Assembly: GCF_932526225.1 (NCBI RefSeq)
Contig: NC_064036.1
Span: 10,175,519 to 10,239,518, forward strand
Source: Nematostella vectensis
Lineage: Eukaryota > Cnidaria > Anthozoa > Actiniaria > Edwardsiidae
Length of the DNA: 64,000 bases
Direction of reading: 5' to 3'
Made by a program: the position numbers and the translations under genes. The notes beneath the pieces are model-generated. The model was not told the DNA's origin. It was given only the letters and a program-made list of their open reading frames with translations, and made no database searches. Position 1 is the stretch's first letter. Every line of letters starts with the position of its first letter. Positions 1 to 14,851 of this stretch are shown here, piece by piece.

Positions 1-2671
<2,671 letters not shown>

Positions 2672-4099
2672 GTGAGTTTTCTCCTTAATTCTCCCTCTCA
2701 ATTTAAGACTTACGACACTTTTATAAGACTCACAGCTTGGTCTACTAAATAAGCTAGCATTTCTTCCCCCCCAGACGGATATTTTAGCTCTGAAGCTTGC
2801 GTACTTGAGCAGATTAGCCAGCATAAAGTTTTCATTGAGAAATGGAATTTTTCCTTTCGAATCCACTGGGACAAAAGTTGACTGTTCCACTAATTGTTCT
2901 GTGTACCACTAAGGCTTTGCACGTGTGTGGATTTGACAGAGCTAAACCTTTCTGAGTACTTTTTCTTATCGTTATCCAAGCTTGGATACTTTAGTGATAC
3001 CATATGACTTCTCGAATCTCTCTATACCGGCTTACACGAGATAGCACGTGATTTTTTTTCCATTTTGCATTCCTCGCAAAACCAGATATACATATCGATT
3101 CACCTAGGTGTTAAACATTGTGCATGGTGCCGCAAAATATTTGTTATCAAAGGAGAGGTTCTGTCATCGTATCAAATGTGAAATTGGATGTAATGTACGA
3201 GGGTCGTTTGAATATTTCCTTTCATGTTAATTTATGATATTTACTTCCATTTACCTAAATAAGTCCATTACACAAATCCTGTATCATTCATAAATCAAGA
3301 AAAACTCCCTCATAGTTTTTTGTTTAAACATTTTTTGTTTTCATCCTGTTTGTGCTGCAACCAGATTCTGTGGGTGTTTTATCAATATTTTGTAAAAGTT
3401 TAACCATTTTAGCATTACAGTGGAATTCTGTTAACTCAAACCATTATGAGTTCCAAGAAACAGTTCAAGTTGAGTTGAGAAAAATCCTTAGAGGGTTAAA
3501 ATTAATTTAAAAGCATGGAGTTTGAATTATCGGGGTTCCCCTGGATTGTGATTATCTTTAAAACCCATGCCAATGGTGGATAGCTATTGGAGCATTTGTG
3601 ATGTTCACTTAAGAATCTATGTTTCATTACCTTCAGTGCTCTATTAGTATCAAATAAACCTATGGGTTTTGATTTTAGTGTTTGATTTTAGAGGTTCAAT
3701 TTTAACACCCACATAGACTTCATACATCTAGATTTTGCCATATTCCATCCATGGTGTGACTGTGAAAATAGAGTCCAATCATATACAACTATTTTAAATA
3801 AAGTTGCAGTCAAATATCAATGTGTTTTAATCTGCTATGGTCAATGGGTAACACACAAATTGATTAATACTGGTCTCTGGAAGTCATGTGGATGTTTACA
3901 TGAACACAAACAAGAACTAGGAGGTTACAGCTTCCCAAACCTATATTTGTTTCTATTGACACTCTTTTGCTAATGCTTTACCAATGGACAAATGCAGGTT
4001 ATAAAATGTTGGTTCTTGGGTACGACAGTATTTGGAATGGGTGTATGTGTTTTACAATGATAAACTTAAGGACTTAATGATGTTTATCTTCTAGAAACC

Positions 4100-5448
4100 A
4101 TGGCAGAGGAATTGGCTGATACTGAATTCCACTCTGGTGAGTCTGGTGCCTCAGACACCTACCCAGCCCAGTGCTCCTCTCTGCGTAAAAATGGTCATGT
4201 TGTGATCAAAGGGAGACCATGTAAAATAGTTGAGATGTCAACCTCAAAAACTGGAAAACACGGACATGCCAAGGTTAGTATTATTGCTTAATTTTTTCTT
4301 GTTGGTTCAGACAGACACTGTGTTCAAAAAGTATACTGCTAGATTGTGAATAAATAGAGAAAAAAAACACTAAACGAATCATAGTTTATCCATAAAGTAT
4401 AAAGTAAACATTATATTTTGTAATTGCTTGTTTTAGTGTACCCTTTGAAATAAACACTTTCTCTCAAATTAGCTGCCTCCCATAACTTTCAAATACATGC
4501 CCTCCATTGTTAACATGCAGCTCCTCTTAAAAAATGATGTGCATTGGTAACATGATGGCTAGTTTACAGCCATGGCAACATTAAATACTTAGGCTTCTCA
4601 GAGAAAGCACAGTAGTTTTCAATAGAACACCTCTAACTCTAGAAAAAAAATGAATTAATTGTTTAGAATTAAAGTGTAAGCTTTATCATACAAAATAGAT
4701 TACAAAGCTTTATAAGAGTACATAAAAATATACATGAATCTTTGTACATGCAACTGTTGCGTTTTCAATAAAGTTGACTGTTTTTCTTGGAAAGTTGTGC
4801 TGATTGGTGCTTGTGTTATTCAGGTTCATTTAGTAGCACTTGACATTTTTACCAACAAGAAATATGAAGATATCTGCCCCTCGACCCATAACATGAATGT
4901 TCCCCATGTCAGCCGTGCAGATTTTCAGGTAATATTTTAAACAACAAATGCTAAGAAGTAGATAATCCTATTTTGTTGATATGATATAGCTTATAAATGT
5001 TGATGTGGTGGTGCAAGAATAAGGCTAACTGTGGAAAAGGCCTGTCACAAACGCAAAAGAAAGATAGTTTTGATATATGGAGTTTGATTTTTGAAGCTTC
5101 ACCGTAACACCAGAGAATTCTGATACTGACAAAGGGCGTGGGATTACGGGGGTTTGTCATTTTCAGTTAGTTTGGGGAGGATCCTCTGAAATGGGGAATA
5201 AAGTTTAGACTAAATGTTTGGTTGACTTGATATTCTCTTCATAGGTGACTAATATAGAAGAAGATGGTTACCTGGAATTGATGGATGATAATGGTGACAC
5301 ACGTGCCGACATCAAACTACAAGACAATGACATTGCCAAGGAAATCAGAGCAAAGTTTGAGGCATCTGAGAATTTCATGGTAACTGTGTTGAAGGCTATG
5401 GGAGAAGAAACAGTGGTTGGAGTAAAGGTTATGTCAGACACCAAATGA
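4100..5448 (+). CDS. EIF5A: Eukaryotic translation initiation factor 5A (hypusine-containing)
   Basis: eIF5A binds the ribosome and promotes peptide-bond formation at stalling sequences and termination. It is the only protein family known to carry hypusine. Coding exons are 4100-4273, 4824-4928 and 5245-5448, all with GT-AG introns in phase 0, giving 160 residues (usual length 150-160). The hypusination loop [12 protein letters not shown] is present at about residues 47-58, with the modified lysine at about residue 53. An SH3-like N-terminal domain and an OB-fold C-terminal domain (from [17 protein letters not shown]) follow. ATG 4100 lies 5 bases after a splice acceptor (AG at 4093-4094), so an untranslated upstream exon is expected; the candidate ends at 2671. 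The start [20 protein letters not shown] is typical for animals. Nothing in the sequence looks abnormal. Confidence 0.97.
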
Positions 5449-5592
5449 CACTGCCATGTACTAGCTGTAAATCTGAAAGGAGTGCTCAGTTTAATTCCAG
5501 AGTTTTTGCATTGGATGGTGGGACAGCAGTTGCAGAAAAACTTACGAGTAGGTTGTTGTGTCATCCCTGTAATTCTATTGGAAAGACACCTC

Positions 5593-5598
5593 AATAAA
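5593..5598 (+). terminator. eIF5A poly(A) signal AATAAA
   Basis: A canonical AATAAA hexamer lies about 145 bases after the eIF5A stop codon and is followed by a T/GT-rich stretch (TTATTTATTGTGTC). This predicts a short 3' UTR. Confidence 0.7.
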
Positions 5599-5619
5599 AT
5601 ATTCATCTGTTATTTATTG

Positions 5620-6840
5620 TGTCTTCAGATTTGTCTTAAATGATTACTTCGATTGTAGCTGCAAAGAAAAATCCCTCATTTATTAAACAGTGGTAAATGT
5701 CCCTAGAGTTTGAAATTTGAATAACTCCACAACATTGCACATGATAGCAATGACTACCTTGTTATATCTAAAAGGACCAAATATACAAGCAGATACTATT
5801 TCCTTTGATTTGTTGTAAGTTTTGTGTCTATCTGGTAATAAAATGTCAGGCTCGTGCATAGATGTTTAGAGATTCAGCAGTGTAGCTTTTCAGTTGCTGT
5901 ATTGTGGAAAATACCAAACCAAAGTGTCCAATGATGCAAGTGTTCCAATTTAACCTCTGTTCTGTATTTAGTACTCAGCACTACTCCCCAAAGTGCGTAA
6001 GTGCCTTTAGACCGTGTATCCCACTTATTTGATCACAGCCTTACCATCCTAATATTGTTATTGGCACACCTCTAGACTTTGAATTCTAGAGAAAAGACTT
6101 GAGGAAAAGGAGTTGGGGGGAGGGGGGGGGTTGTGAAGGAAAAACCTTCCCCCCTCCCCCTCAAAAGCCCCCCTTTTTAACTGTTCCTATAGACATGGAA
6201 GACAAGGCCGTGCGTGTTTATTTTACCTTTATTTTATTCTATATAATATCTGAGACCAATTCTGTTAACTTGTTATAGATAATATCTGAGACCAATTCTG
6301 TTAACTATCCCGGAGTGCCATTAACAACCTTATGATGGTAAGCCTGTGGTTTAACGGCTTATTTTAAGAATTAGTCAGATGAATTTTTTTCCTAGAATTT
6401 AACTATCTCATCTCATCTACTTTTTGTGGCAATTGTTTGTCACTCATACCCTAGTATGATCCTTATTGCCGCAAGAAAAAAATACGCAAACAAAAAAAGA
6501 ATTTTGAGCAATGAATTATGGAAGGCTAAAAAAACTTAGGCTTCTTGTGTATTTTTCTACTAGCGTATCGGCGCACGCACCCTTTTCAGTCTTCAAATAC
6601 TATTTTTTTTTTCTTGATGGCCGCACCGCGCTATCCATTACTGTACCCACCCCCACCCCCTCACTCCTTAACAAAGCAAATACTGGCTAAACGCCTGTCG
6701 TTATGAAGTGACCTCCAAACAAAAGACATTTATTTGAATCGCTTCACACTGTGTTTTATGGACAGAAAGAACTTATTACCAATAACCTGTTCTTTGTTTT
6801 ATCAATGACTCTAACAAAGGCAAAGTTTGTTATGATATCT
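5620..6840. other. Intergenic: short tandem duplication and G/C-tract hairpin
   Basis: No gene is seen here. A 28-base segment (ATAATATCTGAGACC...) occurs twice in direct orientation at about 6243-6270 and 6280-6306. A G-run (about 6114-6130) followed by a C-run (about 6148-6160) can fold as a hairpin and may mark a decayed MITE end. Confidence 0.5.
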
Positions 6841-6841
6841 A

Positions 6842-6856
6842 CACGTGGTACCAGAT
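6842..6856 (+). promoter_or_regulatory. CACGTG box upstream of the + strand P4HA gene
   Basis: CACGTGGTACCAGAT begins about 110 bases upstream of the start codon. CACGTG is an E-box and contains ACGTG, the core of hypoxia response elements. The promoter of the opposite P4HA gene has the same hexamer twice plus GGTACCAGAT. Collagen prolyl 4-hydroxylase genes are hypoxia-inducible in mammals; function here is inference. Confidence 0.4.
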
Positions 6857-6953
6857 CCACCGGCAAGGGGACAAACTCCTTGAGATAACACAGCTATAAC
6901 TTCAACAACTTCAAAAAAATATATTCCTTGGTCTTTCGCTAGACTAGATAGAG

Positions 6954-9900
6954 ATGACTTCGCCCATAAAACTACTTTTAGTCGTCATCATCGCAGTCCT
7001 ACATTCATCTTCAAGTACCGGTGATGTGTTCACATCTTTGGAAAAGATGAAAGGACTTGCAAGACTTGAAAGTTTTTTGCCTACCATTCTAGAGAAATAT
7101 CTCGACAGGCAGCAAGTTATTCCCAGAGTTTTACTGGATTTTTTAGACCTTTTAAAAACGCAAACTCGAGTGAAGAATGATATGGGATTAGATCGGTTTG
7201 TTCTGCATCCTACAAACGCTTTTAAAATGATACGGCGGTTCCTTAAGCACTGGACTGAACTGGCGAATTACTTGAACAAAGGGCCTGACAACGGTAAGAA
7301 CAGCAAGTGTCGAACCGTCCTCAACCATCTCCAACATCTTAGATGTCAAAATGAACACTGACCACCGCTACCATCACCGCTATCATTACCATCATCATCA
7401 CCACCATCGTCAACACCACCATCGTCAACACCACCATCATTACTATCACCACCCACCAACATCACCATCAGTGTCATCATTATCGCCATCACCGCTATCA
7501 TTACCATCATCATCGCCACCATCGGCAACACCACCATCGTCAACACCACCATCATTACTATCACCACCCACCAACATCACCATCAGTGTCATCATTATCG
7601 CCATCACCGCTATCATTACCATCATCATCACCACCATCGGCAACACCACCTTGTTGTGGTTAGTTGTGAATCTCTATCGCCACTTGTGTCGATCTCTAGC
7701 GTGGCCACTCATTAGAGGTACCACGATTTATACTCGTCACCACCACAGCCATTATAATTCAAATCGCGGGAAATTGCAATCATCATGTACTTATATGTCA
7801 AATTATCGTCATCATCAAAAGCTTTAGATATAGGAATCATTATCTACAAAAAAAAAAAGAGAGGGAAAGAAATGTACTTCAAACAGTTCCGAGGTGGCCC
7901 CAAAAAGTCATGCCATATACCACTGTCTATTGTCCTTGATACCCAGTGTGAAGTATGTTTCTTCTTGAATTGCAAGCTGTGTTTGAGCTCCAGGGGCCGG
8001 TTCCTAGATATCAGGTTAGCGCTAACCCAGGGATAAATACGGCTATCTTGACATTTGATTGGATAAAGAGGGCATTTTTCCCTGGGTTAGCGTTAACCTG
8101 CTTTTTTGAACCCGGACCAGAGCCTCATCTTGAAAAGCCTGAGCCCCTTCACTTTTTTCCAACAGACCTGAAGGAAATGCTGAACGTGAACCGTCCCATA
8201 TTTCCCAAGCCCTCCGACCTACTTGCCTGCGCCGAGGCTATCTTACGTATACAGGACGTCTACAATTTGACCGCCAAGCAGATTGCGAAGGGCCATATCT
8301 CCATGGCAACAGAGCCCGGCTTACCGCTGGATGCTGACGAATGCTATGAGCTTGGATACACTAATCACAAGTGGAAATATTTCGAGCAGGCTCGTGATTG
8401 GATGTGGGAAGCGCTATTGAGGATGGGACCTGGGTACGAGGGATTGTTGACTAGGTACCAGGTACTGGAGTATCTGTCCTGGGCCGAGTATCAGGTAGGA
8501 GACCTGGGCCAAGAATCAGATATATCTTATCACATGTTCTTCAGTTACAGTTAGTGAAAATGGATGCTTTTTTGTGACTGTAACAAGATACATTATAAAA
8601 TAGTGGCCCAAGCGACATTTTTACTTAATTTCACATTGTCTTTTTTTTCTTTCTCTTTTATCTGTACCATAGGTTGGCGATCTTGAAAATGCAATCAAAC
8701 ACACGAAGATGATGCTGAAAGAAGGTAGGAACAACAGCCAACGGTGAAAGTAAAAATTGGTCAATTACAGTCAGGTACAGGGGAGGAGAAGGGTTCTGCT
8801 AAGGCTGCTGAATCGTTTCCCCTTTGCAGATTCGCTCGAGGGAGATATATGACCCCTTATAGATATATCACAACAAGCTGCATATTGCTGGGTTTTAGGG
8901 CGTGGCCTATAAGGCGTAGGAGCCCCTTTTAGCAGTTACATCATTTTGCACGGCAAGGTTCACCCCTCTTTATTTCCGGGTATGGCCATCGGTGAAATAG
9001 AGGAGGTCGGGTGTTTGTCGATCGCCACACCCTGGGTCCGAGAAAGATGAATTATCTTAATTTTTCTCAGAACCTGAGAGCACCAAAGCGTATCGAAGTT
9101 TGGATGCCATGCAAGAAGAAATAATCTATCAAAAGAAATTTGGCAAGGACAATCTTCCCTCACGAGTGAACGTGGGAAATAGAGACAAGGGTAAAGAAGA
9201 CCACGCCTTTGACTATGAGCGTTTGTGTCGAGGGCAGCCCAACAAGGTAAGAATGTCTTCTGGGTTATCAGGTTATCAGGTTATCGTCCACGCAATCCTT
9301 TCCTGACTATTAAAATGTCTCATCTTCGATCATCACGTAGAGCATTTAAATGCGAACGAAGTAGACCAACGCATCAGCTACAACCATATTCTGATGCCAT
9401 CGACCATTCCTCATACAGATAGTGGGCAGTCCTAAGCAACTTAGATGTTACTACAAATCGAGTCACCCATTACTGCGATTGAAACCGGCAAAAATCGAGG
9501 TTCTTGACCCAGATCGACAGATTCTGCTTCTTCGTGACGTCATCAACGAAAGCCAGATGCAGTTTATTAAAGAGCTCGCGGCGCCAAAGGTAAGCTCCCT
9601 TCATCTCTCTCGTCATAACTCTTATAATGAAAAATTAACGAAATAACAAAAATCTGACAGGTCAATTGAATGCGAATAATTTTGAAATTTTTGTGAACAA
9701 CTTCGATAGAAAAAACAATTAATATTGTATAACAGGGATATTTCAGCGAGGTTTGTAGTTAGTAATTAGTGGTTATCTACTTTGCAACTTTGTTTTCCTC
9801 CTGTAAAACATTAAAAATAAAGGTGCAACTTAGGGAATACAGTATGTTGCCCCAATTATGGACGGTTCCCAACTCCGGACAGTTTGCATCGAAAGCCTGT

Positions 9901-12900
9901 TAAAAATATGCGAAAGCGAATAAAAAAAATCTTAAGTGACCTAATTAGTAACTAACTCTCATACTCACGTGTGCTGTAGGAATTACGTAGTTGGCGTTAT
10001 TACCAACGGAAAAATTTAAGTTTATTTGAATGCTATGTAGACAGCCAAAACTATAAATTACCGCCTTAAAGCCCTTCCGGAATATAAGTTTGCTTCTTTC
10101 TCGATGCTTCTACCATCAGGTTACAACAATTATTTTGAATGTGACTTTTTAGAGTAATTTTTTTTGGGGAACCCATTCAGAAGTAAGTAAAGTACAAACG
10201 CCGCTACGTTTGACAGATATTGATACAAAGCCGTCTGTCTACGGCAAAAGGTAGAAAAAGATCAATTGAGAAAAAACGATTTGTTGCATTTTTATTAAGT
10301 TGAATCAGTAAAACTTGATAAGATTATTGTTATATACCAAATTTCATGCTTATTTTTCGACGAAAGTCTACGGATCCAAACGGATGAATTTGTCATTCAG
10401 AGAGTGCGCAATTATCAAGTAAACAATTGCTAAAATGCTCTTCGTAGATACACATAATTAAATATGGCTTTGCTATAAATTCTTATTTTAATTTTATAAA
10501 AATTGGAAATATATGGGAGAAGTTACGAAAATCGTTCCTGAAGTTTGTGTCCGGAATTGGGTCTAGTTGACCGGGATTAGGGCAAATTAGTGACACATTC
10601 TTTCCGAGCACGGCGCCCTAAACTTAAAAAAATATGTATATATATTAGAAGTATTTTTTTAGGTTATTGTCCAATCTTGTTACTGACAAAATATCAAAAG
10701 TGTTCTTTTTATAACTAAAAAGTTATGGTGCTAAATGCAAAAACCGTCCGTAATTGGGGCAACACACTGTACTAATCCCTAAGTAGATAACCACTAATTA
10801 CTTACTACATTCCCCACTGATTCCCTATTGTTTAATGGCCTCGCCGCTTGACACCTTAATTACTATCAGACTAAGGGGGTTCAAATGGAGACGACTTATT
10901 GGTCGAGTGGCAGTGATAATTTTCTAAGTTCTCTTAAGTTCTTTGAGGTAGATTTATTTATGTTTGGACAGCTCCAGCGTGCCAAGATGGAGACCATTTC
11001 TGCGGAAGAACTCGAGTATGGAGACCATAAAACCAGCAAGAGGTAACTCATTCGAAATGATTCAGCGTCAGATGTCTTTGAGACCGAAAGGTGGACATGC
11101 GTTAAGTGTATTATGTCGTTGTTCGTCTTATCTTCCCAAAGGCAGGGAAGAGAGCTGACACTCTTTTTTCGCCTCGCTAATTAGTTGCAAGCTTTCCCCG
11201 GCGTCAGCCACACCCTTCTCCTTATGCCCTCCGTTGCCACGCCCTCCGCGACCACGCCTTGCAAACGCGCACTCTCCACAGCCGTGTCCGTATGTTGAGA
11301 TGTATTTTGAAAGCAAACAGGCAGCGATTCTCAGAAAAACAAATAAGCAACAAACCGATCTCCTTCAGAGCGACGCTTTTCTTCTAGTGCATGGCTGGGC
11401 GACGCTGATGGCGCTCCTATTGCTGCTCTTTCCCGTCGAATCGAGGCGATCACAGACTTCCACGTAACCGGCGATAGCGCAGAATCACTTCAGGTACTGT
11501 GTGTAGTGTTTAGTGTATGCGATGAGTTATCTACCGTTATCTAAGTTGTTCTATATATAACCTGAAGGGACCCAACATGGACCCGTTGTGGCCTCTTGAT
11601 CGCCTGCCTGAGATCATAATAAAAGTTTTGCTTTTTATCGTGGCCCACGGAGACATTATACGCAAACTGCACGTGAAACTTATGCGCAATGCGCATCTGA
11701 TCGCATAGCTCCTTTAATACCGATCAAGTGTGTGTACGGCACTATACGCACAATCCGTCATATATCGTAACTGCTCAAATAAGCGCATCCCCCGAATAAG
11801 CGCCTTGCCTAAACGTGTTGCAATCACTAGAACCCGGTGAGGAGGAGGAAGGTAAATCAGAAGAGAAGTAACGAAAACTAACAGTAATACTTGCTGTAAA
11901 ATTCTCGCATCTAGCTGGAGTGTTGAGTGGTGTATTATTTCTCGGCACAGGTGGTGCACTTTGGGATTGGAGGACACTTCGAGCCTCGTTATGGCTACAA
12001 TGCAGTAAGTTAGAGAGGCATAGTGTTTGTAATTTTTCGGTTTCCCTTTACTCTGTTTTGAGTGTTTATCTTTACTTTTGAATATTATTATTATTATTAT
12101 TATTATAGTTTCGCGCTAACGTATTTTAATACTGTATACTTAAAAGTGTACAGCATTTAAGACGCTTACAAGTTTATAAGCGTACTGCCTTCATGGGATT
12201 AGTAGTTGGGCTCATGGTCATTATTGTTTCCTTGTGTGTTCTCAGACCTCAAGGAGTGTTGATAATGGGCCAAGAGATTGGATAGCAACGGTTTTACTAT
12301 ATGTGAGTAGAATAGTACAACCAACCATAGCACAGCCATCACCAAGAACAACAACAATATAAACAACCAAAACAAATGCATGCATTGCAACAAAATTAAT
12401 AACAGCAAAAGCAAAAGCATTGCAAACAACAACAACAACAACAACAGTAACAGTACGTCGGCAATACGTGCCCCTATCATCTTGTTAGTCGGGCCGATAA
12501 GGCCTAGCGACGGCTGGAAATAGAGCCTAGACTTTCTAGTGGATACATACCTGACAGTTGTATCGCGCTTAACGAAAACAATACCATCGCTAACAACAAC
12601 ATTTTAATGTTTTTTATTTAATATTGTGTATTTAAAAATACTACACCACATGGAACCTCCAAAAAGTCACCAGCACAATAGAAACAACATAATTGCTTTT
12701 GTCGTTACAGCAACAATAATAATTAACCGAAACACATCTACCAAAACAAAAACAGCAACAAATAAAGACGCCAACCTTAACGTGTTTGTATGTATTTTTC
12801 TCAGTTGAACTTTGTGGATGCCGGGGGATCAAATGTGTTCCTTGACTCTGAGCTATCTGTGTCACCACAAAAGGTAGGGCACTCCCCCCTCCCCCTCCCC

Positions 12901-13652
12901 CCAAAAGAAAACGTTTACCTTTGCCAAATCTCATTTTCTAAGGGAAAAGATGTGAAAGACGGGTGTTCGTTTTCTTCCTAAAACACCACAGAGTTTTGGT
13001 AAAAGAATACCATGAATGGTTGAAACACTTGCCACTCTTCCAACGCGGAGGGCTGTAAGCTTTTGTGCTCTTTGTTTTGCAGGGAAGTGCAGTGTTTTGG
13101 TTAAACATGCGTAGATCTGGCAAGGAAACCCTACATGCTGCCTGTCCTGTTATCGTGGGCCATAAGTGGGGTAAGCGCCAGGTGTTTAGGGTCACAGTAT
13201 CGTGTACCATAAGTCCCGACACAGTCAACCGACACAGACATCCGACACCAGACATTCGACACCAGACATCCGACACAAGACAACCAACGCGGACCTCCGA
13301 TACAGACAGCTAACAAAAACGCCTAACACAAGAAAGGAGACACAAAACAACCGACATAGACAGAACAACAAATCAGAAAAGCGACACAAACATCTGACAT
13401 AAACACCCGACACAAATCACAACACAAGCGACATGACAAACAACTGACACAGACATCCGAAACAGCCAGCCAAATGCCATAAATAACCGACACAGGCAAT
13501 AAGCATTATTTGTCTAGATTTTCTATTATATTTCTAGATTTCTATGCTATCTGAATAACTTTCTACTTCTTTGTTCACTAGTTGCCAAGAAATGGATTCG
13601 TGAAAGGGACCAAGTCTTCACTCGGCGGTGTGGATTACATGAGGACGAGTGA
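6954..13652 (+). CDS. Prolyl 4-hydroxylase alpha-subunit paralogue, predicted iron site lost
   Basis: P4HA subunits, with PDI as beta subunit, hydroxylate collagen prolines in the ER using Fe(II) and 2-oxoglutarate. Twelve exons were traced: 6954-7293, 8166-8494, 8673-8724, 9071-9246, 9419-9589, 10972-11042, 11388-11493, 11951-12004, 12246-12302, 12805-12873, 13083-13170 and 13582-13652. Phases are continuous, giving 527 residues (family about 530). There is a signal peptide (residues about 1-23), a P4HA_N domain, a TPR-like peptide-binding domain (LDADECYELGYTNHKW) and a C-terminal dioxygenase domain. The distal iron His (HAACP) and the 2-oxoglutarate Lys (VGHKW) are present. The iron motif, normally EPHFDF, reads EPRYGY (codons CGT TAT GGC in exon 8), so both His and Asp are gone. 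The rest is open and well conserved, so this looks like a pseudoenzyme rather than a dead gene. It faces an intact paralogue at 14852-21021. Confidence 0.9.
7363..7650. repeat. CAT/CAC-rich low-complexity tandem repeat in P4HA intron 1
   Basis: This is a run of (CAN)n-type trinucleotides containing a longer direct duplication: the segment starting at 7451 recurs from 7566, a period of about 115 bp. It yields long His/Ser/Pro-rich or Met/Val-rich open frames on either strand that are compositional artefacts, and it lies wholly within the intron 7294-8165. Confidence 0.8.
7991..8119. mobile_element. Short palindromic MITE in P4HA intron 1
   Basis: The arms CAGGTTAGCGCTAACCCAGG (from 8012) and, inverted, CCTGGGTTAGCGTTAACCTG (about 8082-8101) flank about 50 bp. 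The outer ends GGGGCCGGTTC and GAACCCGGACC extend the inverted repeat. The right end lies 46 bases before the exon 2 acceptor. No coding capacity. Confidence 0.65.
9751..10808. repeat. Outer inverted repeat enclosing a second element
   Basis: The sequence GTAGTTAGTAATTAGTGG (from 9755, continuing to TTATCTACTT near 9782) is matched on the opposite strand at 10781-10808 (GTAGTAAGTAATTAGTGG then TTATCTACTT). The arms are about 28 bp with one or two mismatches. They flank the TA-bounded element at 9840-10769, so either one element inserted into a palindromic one or the whole is a single composite. Confidence 0.6.
9840..10769. mobile_element. Non-autonomous Tc1/mariner-type element with TA flanks
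   Basis: The left end CAGTATGTTGCCCCAATTA and the right end (other strand) CAGTGTGTTGCCCCAATTA are inverted repeats continuing into GGACGGTT. Each end is bordered by TA (9838-9839 and 10770-10771), as expected of a TA target duplication. It is about 930 bp long with no transposase ORF, so non-autonomous. The family label is inferred from TA plus CAGT ends. It lies in P4HA intron 5. Confidence 0.75.
13208..13495. repeat. CGACA-rich degenerate minisatellite
   Basis: Imperfect tandem copies of a 10-14 base motif resembling CCGACACAGACAT fill most of P4HA(+) intron 11 (13171-13581). Short open frames here are repeat-derived. Confidence 0.7.
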
Positions 13653-13745
13653 ACCAGTAATCCAATATTACAGAAATGACAAATACGTTTGGGACAATGG
13701 GACAATCGTGCAGAGAGGGAGCCATGTCATATATATGACAATTCA

Positions 13746-13747
<2 letters not shown>

Positions 13748-13831
<84 letters not shown>
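13748..13831. repeat. (AT)n microsatellite
   Basis: An uninterrupted AT dinucleotide run of about 80 bases, starting about 95 bases after the P4HA(+) stop codon and so likely within the 3' UTR or just beyond it. Confidence 0.95.
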
Positions 13832-13833
<2 letters not shown>

Positions 13834-14225
13834 CTGTATGTAGTTTTTGGCCCATTGTATTTTTAGCTTTTTAAATTATTTTATACTGAAGAAGGCCGAA
13901 AGGCCGAAACGTTTAGTAAATTTTTAATAATGTCTAAAAGCAAGCCACGAGTAATTAAAGCATGAAGACTTCAGAAAACTACTTCAATCAACACAATATA
14001 TCTTAAAAATTAAATTTATTACAAAATGAATACGTTACATTATAAAATTTTAAATACTATCTGTGCTTTATAATAAATAGCAATGAATTCAAAAAGTAAT
14101 AAATTATTATTATTTATCAGCATTAAATAGCTCGTTGTAAACCGAAGAAATTATTCAAGAGTTATTGAACCATAGATTTGATAAAGTTAACAAAAGCGGC
14201 AGATGGTCGCCTCAAGAATTAACGT

Positions 14226-14635
14226 AACACGTGATCATTGGACTTATGCACCACGTGATCATCGTCTTATGTACCACGTGATCATTGGTTTATGCACCAC
14301 GTGATCATTGTTGTATGTACCACGTGATCATTGTTTTATGTACCACGTGACTATTGTTTTATGTACCACGTGATCATTGTTTTATGTGCCACGTGATCAT
14401 TGTTTTATGTCCGCGTGATCATTGTTTTATGTACCACGTGATCATTGTTTTATGTACCACGCGATCATTGTTTTATGTACCACGCGATCATTGTTTTATG
14501 TGCCACGTGATCATTGTTTTATGTCCGCGTGATCATTGTTTTATGTACCACGTGATCATTGTTTTATGTACCACGCGATCATTGTTTTATGTACCACGCG
14601 ATCATTGTTTTATGCATCACGTGATCAGCGTGGTA
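14226..14635. repeat. 23-bp minisatellite rich in CACGTG, between two P4HA 3' ends
   Basis: About 18 tandem units resemble TACCACGTGATCATTGTTTT plus ATG (23 bp; two 22-bp variants have CCGCGTG). By eye, 12 units carry CACGTG, four carry CACGCG and two CCGCGTG; TGATCA or CGATCA follows in nearly all. The array lies in the 1.2 kb interval between the two convergent P4HA genes, about 220 bases from the stop codon of the - gene. An open frame through it is repeat-derived. Confidence 0.9.
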
Positions 14636-14851
14636 ATTGTGTTTTTTTGCACTGTTTCTTTTCACTTTTATGAAAACTTATAAAGCTAATTAGAAGAATA
14701 ATGCTTCTATTAGAGACGTGAAACACTATTGGTTCAACATTCTTCCAAAACAACGTTCAACCAATCAGAATTCACGGATACTCTGTATTAGGTCACGTTA
14801 CAGCCGTTTGGAAAGTGCAATAATCTAATGGTTCGTTTTGTTAGTATGCTA

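Noticed and set aside
7346..7827. Long His/Ser/Pro-rich and Met/Val-rich open frames on both strands
   Set aside because: They come from a CAT/CAC tandem repeat inside a P4HA intron; composition explains the lack of stops.
13582..13866. 94-codon frame with a (YI)n tail
   Set aside because: It is the P4HA last exon read in the wrong frame and then the (AT)n microsatellite.
14354..14683. 109-codon Cys/His-rich frame
   Set aside because: It is repeat-derived: the 23-bp minisatellite read through.
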